A DNA stretch of 64,000 bases from NCBI GenBank assembly GCA_017610005.1, contig JAFCCU010000001.1:1-64000 (forward strand), given 5' to 3'. Position 1 is the first letter of the stretch. The number at the start of each line of letters is the position of its first letter. Below, one piece after another: positions 43,499 through 54,100 of this stretch. The DNA is from Candidatus Woesearchaeota archaeon (GTDB taxonomy: Archaea > Nanobdellota > Nanobdellia > Woesearchaeales > B29-G15). Both the position numbers and the translations under genes were made by a program. A model generated the notes under the pieces. That model was not told where the DNA came from, made no database searches, and saw nothing but the letters and a program-made list of their open reading frames with translations.

Positions 43499-44200
43499 AT
43501 GGGCGTTAATCACATTGCAATAATTCTTGATGGCAATAGGCGCTATGCTGAAAAAATTGGAATTAGTAGGCTTAAGGGCCATGAACATGGTGCTAACACT
43601 ATTCGAAGATTGCTCAAATGGGCTGCCTTATTAAGTGAAGAAAAACGAGATAAATATTGGCCAAGGATATTAACCCTTTATGCATTCTCTATGCAAAATT
43701 TTAATAGGCCCGAACATGAAAGAAAAGTAGTGCTTGGTTTGATTACAAAAGGATTTGAAGAGATCTTAACTAATAGAGAAATAGAGAAATTGCAAATTCA
43801 AGTAAATTTTCTAGGACGAATACATTTGTTGCCTAAAAAAACAAGATATGCAATTAACAAAGTAATTGAAAAGACAAAAGATTATAATAATTATAAAATT
43901 AATTTTTGTGTTGCATATGGTGGCAGGGAAGAAATTGTAGATGCAGTAAATAAAGTGATAAAAGAAAGAACAGAAAACATAACAGAGAAAGAGTTTGAAG
44001 ATTTTTTATATAGTAAGGATAATGTGGATCTTGTAATTAGAACAAGTGGAGAAAAAAGGACTAGTAACTATCTTCCTTGGCAAACAACTTATGCTGAATG
44101 GTTCTTTTTAGAAGAAACCTGGCCTGAATTTTCTCCAGAACTTTTTATGCAAATAACTGATGAGTTTCAAGAAAAAAGAGAGCGAAGGTTTGGAAAATGA
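43499..44200 (+). CDS. uppS: Cis-prenyltransferase (UppS-like)
   Basis: About 233 residues from the ATG at 43499 (MGVNHIAIILDGNRRYAEKI); the track start is 45 bp upstream. The catalytic Asp is in ILDGNRR; the C-terminal signature reads VIRTSGEKRTSNYLPWQTTY then AEWFFLEETWPEFSP. It condenses isopentenyl diphosphate into long cis-polyprenyl diphosphates, the lipid carriers for N-glycans, fitting the many secreted, sequon-rich proteins here. It overlaps the next gene by 4 bp. Confidence 0.95.
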   Translation: MGVNHIAIILDGNRRYAEKIGISRLKGHEHGANTIRRLLKWAALLSEEKRDKYWPRILTLYAFSMQNFNRPEHERKVVLGLITKGFEEILTNREIEKLQIQVNFLGRIHLLPKKTRYAINKVIEKTKDYNNYKINFCVAYGGREEIVDAVNKVIKERTENITEKEFEDFLYSKDNVDLVIRTSGEKRTSNYLPWQTTYAEWFFLEETWPEFSPELFMQITDEFQEKRERRFGK

Positions 44201-44946
44201 AAACTCCCATCTTACAGGTTGAGAATTTGCCCTCAATTTGCTTAATGATTTCCGGCGAAGATTTTACCTTAGTTAAATCAATTCTAAAAGAAATTGGTAT
44301 TGAAATAAGTAAAGAACATAGGGCAAGGGAATTTTCTGTCTTTCATTCTTTAATTGAATCAAAAGAGTTTTCAATTGTAATTACTGGGCTTGGATCAGCT
44401 TCAATAGAACTTGCAACTCAAGAACTTTTGCAAAGTGGAGTTGATACAATTATTCTTGCTGGCACTTGCGGAGCTTCAAAAGATTATAAAATTGGCGAAC
44501 CTGTATTTATTGAAAGTGGGGCATTTGAGAGAGGTTCACCTAACTATTATAAAGAATTTAAAGGAAAAAAATCTTGTGTTCACCCGGACTTTATCAATTC
44601 CTTGCCTGAATTAAAGCGTGGATCTATAATCTCTTCTGATTCTTTTTATGCTATTGGAGGGATACTAAAAGAAGGCAAGATTATTTACCTTGGGGCTAAA
44701 ACTAGAATAGAACCAATTTGGGTTAATAAATTCCGTAAGCTTTACAATTCAAAAAGTTCATACTTAATAGACATGGAAACTGCATTTTTTTATGCATTTG
44801 GGGAGATTTTTGAAAACTTCAAATTTTGTGCAATTAAAGGAGTTTCAAATTATGTACCTTTTAATCCAATTAATATAATAAAAGAAGAAAGATTGGCATT
44901 AAAAAACTCTATAAGTTCAAGTATTCTACTAATTTCTGAACTTTAA
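44197..44946 (+). CDS. Nucleoside phosphorylase (PNP/UDP family)
   Basis: A 249-residue protein. Seen: phosphate-loop region IVITGLGSASIELATQELL, TIILAGTCGASKDYKIGEPV, and the substrate-binding YLIDMETAFFYAFGE (usual DMExA). It cleaves purine or pyrimidine nucleosides with phosphate; substrate not assigned. It is coupled to uppS by an ATGA overlap, though the functional link is unclear. Confidence 0.88.
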   Translation: MKTPILQVENLPSICLMISGEDFTLVKSILKEIGIEISKEHRAREFSVFHSLIESKEFSIVITGLGSASIELATQELLQSGVDTIILAGTCGASKDYKIGEPVFIESGAFERGSPNYYKEFKGKKSCVHPDFINSLPELKRGSIISSDSFYAIGGILKEGKIIYLGAKTRIEPIWVNKFRKLYNSKSSYLIDMETAFFYAFGEIFENFKFCAIKGVSNYVPFNPINIIKEERLALKNSISSSILLISEL

Positions 44947-45021
44947 ATAAAACTTAATGTGATTCATAAGTTTAACTTTCATGAGGGGAAATGATTATTA
45001 TCTCGTTAGTAGTACTCGAAA

Positions 45022-45030
45022 AGTATAAAT
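45022..45030 (+). promoter_or_regulatory. Putative TATA box of the giant surface operon
   Basis: AGTATAAAT, about 75 bp upstream of the ATG at 45103. It predicts a leader of about 45-50 nt, which includes GAGGTG close before the ATG. Confidence 0.45.
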
Positions 45031-45102
45031 ACAAAGTAATTTCTAATTATTAGATTCAAATTAATTTTTGAAAGGGAATGGTAGTAATACCGAGGTGTGG
45101 AA

Positions 45103-48100
45103 ATGAAAAGAGGTATAGTTAGTAAGTATTTTATTTTAGTTGTTATGTGTTTATTGTTTTCTAGTGTGTTTGCCTCAGCAGAAGTCTTGACTTTAAACTT
45201 AAATCAAGCAGAGTTTGAAGAAGGCAAAACTGCAAGAGTTTTTGGTTATGTTTTAGATGATAGTCTTGGTGGCAAACCCAATAATATAACTGATATGTAC
45301 CTTGATGGGGTGTTTGTGAGTACACAAACATCTGACTCTGAAGGTTTTTATGAAGAATTTTTAACAAACTTAACCGCAGGAATACATAATGTAAGTGTTA
45401 ATACTTCCTCTTCCACACAGGTATTACCATTTACAGTGTACGTTACTGCATCCATCCCTTCATACCAAATTATCGCATCTTCTTTAACTGTTCCCTACAA
45501 AACTCACACCTTAAATTTTACAGTAAAAAAGTATTCTGGGAGTACTCTTTCAAGTGATACTATTGAATATGAAGTCTTTCACCAAAATGGTTCCCTTTAT
45601 ACCTCAGGTAACCTTACAAGTGATGTTGAAGAAAGTTTAGTACTACCTCAAATTGTTGGGTCTTATACAATTACTCTTGAAGGTAAGAAAAGCTTTGTTG
45701 CACAAGTATCTAAATTTGATTTAAAATTTAAAATCTCAGATATTGGTGGAAACTTCAAAGAAGTTTTTAAACCTAATGGAATAGCTTATTTTGAAGTAGA
45801 AGGATTTTCTAATGGCCAAAAGATTACTAACGCTACTGTTACAGCAGAGGTTACTAGTCCTTCTGGAGCAGTTAGCACTGTGTCATTTGTTGAAACTGAA
45901 GGAACCTATAATGGGAATACTAATGTAACTTTATCTGGTACTCCAATAACTTTGATGGGTGGAGATTACGATGTTGAATTTATTGCCAAAGATCCATCAA
46001 ACAATGAGCAGCGTGTAAAGGGCTTTTTCAAAGTATTAGGTCTTGCAGTTGATTTAGATTTGCAAAATAAAAAACCTTATGTTGAAGAAGATACAATTAC
46101 TTTTGATGTTATTGTTAAAAATCTTGAAGATGGAACTTTAGTCAACCATAGCGATGTGGTTTACACAATTGAGTTGGAAAAAGACGGTAAATTTTATGAT
46201 ACTACTTTTATTACTCCAACTGCATCAAGTAATTCCGCTAAAACAAGTTTAATCTCATTTGATATTCCCTCTGAATTTGATGATGGAGATTATTTTTTGA
46301 ATGTAAAAGCAAATTCAAATGGTAAGTTAGGTTATGGAAAAGAATATTTCTTGGTTAGAAACACTGAATTTTTCATTGAATTATCTGATAATTATGGGTG
46401 GTACAGAGATTCTTTCCAGCCAGGAGAACTTGCAAAACTTCAAGCGCATTCAGAAGATAACATTACTTTCTTACAAGTCTTTGTTTATGATGAATTGGGT
46501 GCCTTAAAATCACAAGTAAATATATCTGGTGAGTCAACAAGCATGGAAGTTACCTTTAATGTACCAAGTAATCAAGATGATTACTTCGCAGAAGTTCATG
46601 GAACTATCAATGGTGAGGAGATTATTGATGATAGATGGTTTGCAGTTCAAAATTACTTTTCATTTTTAGATGTAAAAAATCTTGATAATCAGTTTCAATT
46701 TATGATTCCTGGAGATGAGGGATTTTTAACTGAAATTAGAGTAATGGATGTTGCTAAGGGTGAAGGAGTTGATTTATCAAACTTTGTTGTTAAATTTGAT
46801 AGAATTTTAAATGAAGAAACAGAAGTTGCTTATACAAGTATTAAGGCAACAGAGAATTCAACTTATTCTAACCGTGAAACCGGACAAATTGTTTTTAATA
46901 TTGCATCAATGAATCTGCCAAATGGGCATTATAAGATTGAATATACACTTATTGATGAAAACGGTAAATCATTTAAGGGAAAAGGTTGGTTTGGTGTATC
47001 CTCATTTTTTGTTGATGTTTCAACTTATTCAGAAACTAGTCAAAGAAAAGAAGTATTCTCACCAGGAGATACTATCAATGTATCCGTAAACATTGGAACA
47101 GAAACTGGAAACGCCACAATTTATAGAGAATTTTTTGATCCAATTACCTTTGAATTTCATAATGGAGAGGGATCAACATTACTAACTGCTTCAGCAAATG
47201 AGCTTCCTTCAGAAACTGGATGGTATCCTTTTGGAGTTGAAGTAGAATTAAATACTGGAGATGAAGGCTTTGGTGAAGGATGGTTTGAAATTAGAAGCTT
47301 GAACTTCAGAAGTATTGTAGCTAAAGATGCTGGAGAATTTTCTTCAGGAGATGATGTAATTGTTGATGTTGTTGTTGAACAGTCTGGAGTAGTTGTTGAG
47401 GGCGCAGATATTTACCTTGAAAGAGTTGTTAGAGCGCAAGATTGGCAAGATGTCTCTGCAACCGCAGGACTTAATGCTACTGATTCTCAAGGAAGGGCAG
47501 CATTAACTATTACTCCAGGAGAACCGCTTCCACCAGGCGATTATTTTGCAGATATTAGGGCAGAATATCAAAATGACATGGTGTGGGGAGGCCTTGGGTT
47601 TAGAGTTACTGGAGATGATGTATTAATCACAATAGACAGTACAGATAATTCATTTGCACAAACTGAAACTGTGCCAATTAATGTGAAAGTAATTGACAGT
47701 AGTGGAAGTCCTAAAGAAAATGTTACAGTTAGTCTTGTTGGTATTATGAATCTTGAAACATGGGGTCCTGTGCCAATAAGTAAGGCAGCAGTAAATACTT
47801 CTTCATCAGGAATTGCAACTTTCTCACTTTCAGCTGCAAATTACAATCCCGGGAGATATGCTCCAATTATTAATATATCAACAATTGATAGTGTTATAGT
47901 TGGATTTGGTGATGGAGAATTTGAAATTAAACCATTTGATTCAACCTTGGGTTTCCAAGGCGATGAGTCATTTGCAATTGCTGAAACTATTTTAGTTGAT
48001 GTTACAATTGTAGGAACAGTTACAGTGACAGCAGAAGTCAAAGATATGGATAATAACGTTCAAACAATTGATTATTTTTATTCTGATGGAGTCTTAACAA

Positions 48101-51100
48101 TTAATAATGACTTAAACCCAGGAGAATATTTCTTAGAAATAACAATTACTTCAGGAACTAAAAGTAAGATTGAGACTTTATGGTTTGAAGTGCAAGCCCC
48201 TTGGGCTCAAGTATGGATGGATCAAAATAATTATGCACAAGATTCAATATTAGAATATGATTATAGTATATTTACATTTGGTGCTCAAGGATGGTTGCTT
48301 TCTGAAGGCACATTAAATGTTGTAGAAATTGAAAACATGTGGACAGGGGTACCAACTCCTGTGGATATTAATATTTCAGCAACAGGTGAAGGGGACGATA
48401 CACTTGACCTTGCACCATACAATTTAGCGCCAGGAGATTATTTACTTAGATTTAATCTAATTGAAAACCCTCAATATGAAGAAGCACTTTACTTTAGAGT
48501 TGAAAAAGACTTTTTCTTTACTGTGGATGACGTTGTTAGTGGGAGAAATGTTACTCTTAATGTGACTGCTCACGGTCTTTCAGATAATATAAATTATACA
48601 CTTACAAGATACTTTAACTTCCATGAATTTGAAGAGGTAGTTGTAGGTACAAATAATGATAATGGAGTGTTTACATTTAATGATTTAAGTAATGGATTTT
48701 ATCAAGCTCAAGTAGAAATAAGAGATCCTGACACAGGAGAGTTTTATCAAGTAGATGCTCACTTTGATGTATGGATTAGAGATGTTAATATCAGTGCTCC
48801 ATGGCAAGTAAATATGGGGGATACTGTCACATTTAATATAACTTCAACAATAGATACTAACTTTTGGATAATGGATCCATTTAGTCAGCAGGTTCTTGTT
48901 CAAGAGCCAATTACTGCTGGTAACCTTGAGTATCCATACGATTTTTCCTATTCAGGAAGATTCATGTACAGTTATGGAGATGATAAATGGGCTGCTTTTA
49001 GCAATGCAGAAGAAATTGAAGTTATTCAAATGGGATTTAATGTATGGTTCCCTATGAGATGGAGATACCAAACTGGGGAAGATTATGAGTTTAATATTTC
49101 AACTCCAATGAATGGCACAAATGTAACTTTAAGGATTAAAAGCCACTTTAGTGGAAATGTTACTGTGGTATCATTAGGAAAAACTCATTTAACTCCTGAT
49201 ACAGAAAAAACTTTTACTGTGCCTATAAATATTTCAGGGCCACAAGATTGGGAATTAACTTTAGATGTGCCAACTGGCGAAAAACCAAAGATGTACACTT
49301 TTGTTGATTCATTCCCTGATCAATATGAGATAAATGCTTGGAATGATGGCTGGGAGTATAAAGCAGGAGAAACAGTTAATGTTAAAATTGAAGTTAGAGA
49401 TATTATAAATGATCAACAAGTTGCCCCCACTGGGGTTGTTGCACTAAGGATTGAAAATCCATTTGGTGCAGATATGGGTTCAGGAGCCTTAAACTGGGAT
49501 TCAGGCAATCTTGCAAATATCACAACTGGTGAAGATTGGTTAACTGGACATTACCATGTTGAATTAAATGTTTCAAAAGATTCAACAGATAGGATTCAAT
49601 GGTTTGACTTTTTTGTTAGAGGTAATGATAACTTAGAACTTTACTGGTGGCAAAATCAATGGGACTTTGTAGGAAATGAAGTTTTGGAAGTGGAAATTGA
49701 AGCAAAAGATGCTGGTATTCCAAAGGCAGGTGTTTTAGCCTCACTTGATGGCTTTGAAGAAAGACCCGACAATTGGGAAACCCCACCAACTTCTCACCCC
49801 TTAGGGCCCGGATCTTACACATTTTCAACAATAGATAATAAAACTGATTCCAATGGAAGAGTAACATTTAGTATTGAGTTAAGTCAAGCAGGATTATCTA
49901 GTGGTGGTTTTGACGGAAGGTTAAATGTTGGAGGACAAATTGTTTGGTTTGGCTTTAATCTAAGGGCATATGGTTTAGATACTTACACAAATGAGTGGGA
50001 GTATGGAATAACTGATACAATTGAATTAAACATTAGAGCTAGAAATATGAATGATTGGACTCCACTTCTTGAAGATGGAAATGTTACAATTAAAGAAATT
50101 AGAAAGCATGATCCAGGAACTTGGGAACCAGTAAATGTTTCACTAGCTGCATTTGGTTTAGATAGTAACAGGACCACAATGAATGGCGGCGAAGCATTAA
50201 TAGAAATGATTGCCAATAATTCAATATTAAACATAGCAAGACCATATGAATTTGAGGTATGGTTAGAAGTTGAATTGCCATCTGGTACTGAGGAAGGCTG
50301 GGGATGGTTTAGATTAAGTAATTCAGCAAAACCAGGATTATCAATTATTGATGGCACTGATACTGTTCCAGAATCATTTTTTGGAAATCAAGAGTATACT
50401 TTACTCTTAACTGGACCAGATGGAATGAACGCCACATTAAGAAATATGTGGGGGCCAGAATCTAAGAATTATGACTTAGAATTAGAAAGTGGATCAGAGG
50501 GGCTAGAGGTTAACTTTACCACCCCAGAATGGCCTGGTATGTATGAACTTGAAGTTGAAGTAATTCGTGATGGTGGATGGCCAGAATACATGCATGAGCA
50601 GTTTACAATTGGTTCAGGTGTTGAATTCCATTGTCATGCCGAAGGAAATATTGTGCCTGGAGTAAATTACACTGCTAGCATGAATTTATTTGGTTCAGGT
50701 CAAGATCCTTTCTGTCCACCTGATGATGAATGGTGTAGTGAAAGAACTTGGTTTGGCCCAATGGCAAATAAGACTATCACCTTGATTGGAATGAAAGACT
50801 TAAGTGACTTCTCATTTACTGATTTAGGAGGATTTAGTTTAACAACACAAACAGCAGTATGGCCAGACCATATGATCCCTGCAAATTGCTGGAGTTATGA
50901 TGGTGATGGAGAAGCAACCTGCAATGAACAAAACAGATGTGCCTGGGGACTTAGACAACATGATCAACAGATGGGTTGTATGGATTCCTGGGAATATTGT
51001 AGTGGGGCTGCAAACACTGAAGAAGAATGTGATGAAGTTACTGCATTTGATTGTACTTGGAATTCAGGAGAAAACATGTGCCAATATATGGAAGACCATA

Positions 51101-54100
51101 TGGAAGATGAAATGACCTTCCCTGGAGATGCTACTTTTACTATTGATCCAGAATTATTGTTGTTAGAAGAGGGTAAAAAGTATGACTTCTGGTTTGTTTA
51201 TACAGATGAAGAAGGCACTAATGAGACCTGTAAAATGTTTGCACAGGTTGAAAACTTCCATGTTCCAATCTCAAGAAGAGAAGAAAACTTAGCAGCAAAT
51301 AGTGCTCAGAAGGTTTGGGTAAAAACACAAAGTTTGACTGGAAGTCCAATTGAAGGTTGCGATGTAAACTTCACAGGAATTTACAATGAAAAAGACTTTA
51401 GTATTGTTAGAACTTTAACAATTAATAGCGTCACTGATGAGAGGGGTGAGCTTGTATTTAATTACACTGCACCTTCACTTCCAGGACAGTATATTGTTGA
51501 AGGTAGCGCTACTTGTAATATATCTGATGTACTTTCTAAGCAAGACTTAGCATATTGGATTGAAGTAGGGGCTAGAAACTTAGAGGTTGACGTTAAAAGT
51601 AAGTTTGAGACTGGCGAGAATATTAAAGTCTCAGTTATTACTAGAGATAGAACTGGTAACCCTCAATCTCAAAAATTAGAGTTACAGTTATGGCATTTAA
51701 GAGAAGATTATGATATGTCAATATTCCCAGAAGGGGGCGCTAATTGCATCCCTCTTGAAGCAAAAGCAGAAGGAAATTGGGCTTGGAATGAAGATAGTCA
51801 GTTTGAAACAGATGAGACTGGCACATTGGAAGTTGAATTATGTCCACTTCCAGGAGGAGTATATGACATAGAAATTTTCCCAATGTTTGACTTTATGATG
51901 GGAGATATGGGTGGCGACAAATTTGGTGATGATGACTTTGGATTCTTCGGAACTTTCATTGTTAGTGATATTGATGTTACAATTGAAAGTGAATTGCAGT
52001 ATTCTATTGGAGATGAAGTTGAAATTAATTTAACCGCGGTTGATGAATTTGGTATTCCTATCAATGGAACTGTTGTTGCTTTTGCAGTTGATATTGAGGA
52101 TTTAGCAAGCGAAGGAATGATGGGCCCAGAAGAATATGTAATTTATGAATATTCTGGAGGAGGAGTAGAACTGGATGAAAATGGTTCTGCAACCTTCACT
52201 TTTACAGTTCCAGATAATGTGACTGAAGATGAGGAAACAATTAACATCACCTTTGGACCTGCATTTTTAATGTTGATGATCCAGGATTCAGATGGAAATA
52301 TGCATAGTTATGAAGGGATGTCCTTTGTGATTAAGAGTAGCGATGATTCATCATTAACAGCTGATGCTAGCGTTATGACTAATGAATTAATTACAGTTAA
52401 TGTTACAACTGATAATGATGAACAGTATAAGGCCCAGATTGGTTCATTTTTCTTAACTGACAATCCAGACAGTATGAAAGAATGGATGATTCAAAATGGA
52501 GTTTTACTTGAAAATAAAACTGATCATAGTGAGGGTCTTTTTAAGATTTTGACTCCTAATGAACCAGGAGAGTATTATCTTGGAGTTCCAATCTTAAGAA
52601 TGGGTTCATTATTTGTTCAAGGACAAAGCCCAATGGCAAATGCAATTGAACTATTAATTACACCAATTGAAGTTAAACTTGATGCAGTAAATGTAACTGT
52701 TGAAGTTGAAGACTTGGCAGGAGCACCTATTGAAGGAGCACTTGTTGAAATTGGAAAAAGAGAAGGCTTTACTAATGTAGATGGATATGTTTCATTAGAG
52801 ATTCCAAAGGGTAAAAAATCAATCAAGGTTGAGCGTAAAACTGGTGCATTAAAACAATTCATGCAGAGTGATATGGTCAACTTTGATGTTGATAAAACTG
52901 TAAATATCTCACTTTATGAGATTGTTTTAGGAGGAAACCTTGCAGCACCATTCTTCAACATTACTGATCCAAGCTATGAAATTTCAACTGCAAAATTGAG
53001 AATAAATGTGTCAGTAAATAATACTGGTATTGAAGACTTGGAAAACTACACAATCAAAGCAATTGCATTAAGTGGAGAAGAAAGTTTCATTGAAGATGTG
53101 CTTGCAGATTCAATTGATTATGTATTCTTCTCAAACCTTTATGCAGGCTTTGAAGATGATTCTTATGAGGTTGAATTAAGAGTTACAGATGAAGAATGGA
53201 ATGGTACAGCTTATTTCCTTGTAGATGATACAGGTGTTAATTCAACTGTTGGTGCAAGATACTTGCGAGAATACACAGTTGAAACCTATGCAACAGCAGG
53301 AGATGGTATTGATAACGATAAAGACGGAAGAATTGACGAAGAGATAGATAATAATAAGGATGACGATGGCGACGGTTTGATTGATGAAGATTTGGAGGGC
53401 GAAGATTACTTTGAATTTTGTGGTAATGGCTTTTGCTCATGGGAAGAATCAGAAGGTGGACACTGTTGGGAAGATTGTGCAGTAGGTTCAGTTTGTGGTG
53501 ATGGTTTTTGTGATGATGATGAAGAATTTAATTGTCCAGAAGATTGCGTAGAGCCAGGGAATCTTTGTTCGCCAAAGATGATGTGTACAGAAGATGGAAT
53601 GTGGTGTAATGAATTTGGTGTAAAACAACCTGCTTCTCATTGTGAGATGCAGTGTGGACCAGATGCCTGTTGGAAGTGTTCAATTGGTGAATGTTCTAAC
53701 TATGCAGATTCTTGTGAAGTTAGAGCTTTTGACAGTGGTGATGAATGTGACTTCAAGAAGGAATGTTCACCTGAACAATGTTGGAATTGTGATGATGAGT
53801 CAACTTGCGACGATACCTCATTTTGCTTATGGGAGGATAATGATTGGGGGGGAGAATGCTTCCAACCAAATGGATGTGACAATGTCTGCTTTGACTGTTA
53901 TGATCAAACTTCTTGTGATACTTCTGATGCAGAGATGGATGGAGTTGGGTGTATATGGAATGAAGATAACTATGGCTCATGGTGCATGTGGAACTTCACA
54001 AATAATATGCAGGGAGAAGTTGGAAATATCTGGTTAGCTGCAGTCAACGACACTCCAGAGTGGAATGCAATAGCTGATATGGATGGTATGAGTGGCAATA

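Noticed and set aside
53642-54037. 131-aa ORF inside the giant gene
   Set aside because: It is a shifted-frame shadow of the Cys-rich part of the giant protein.
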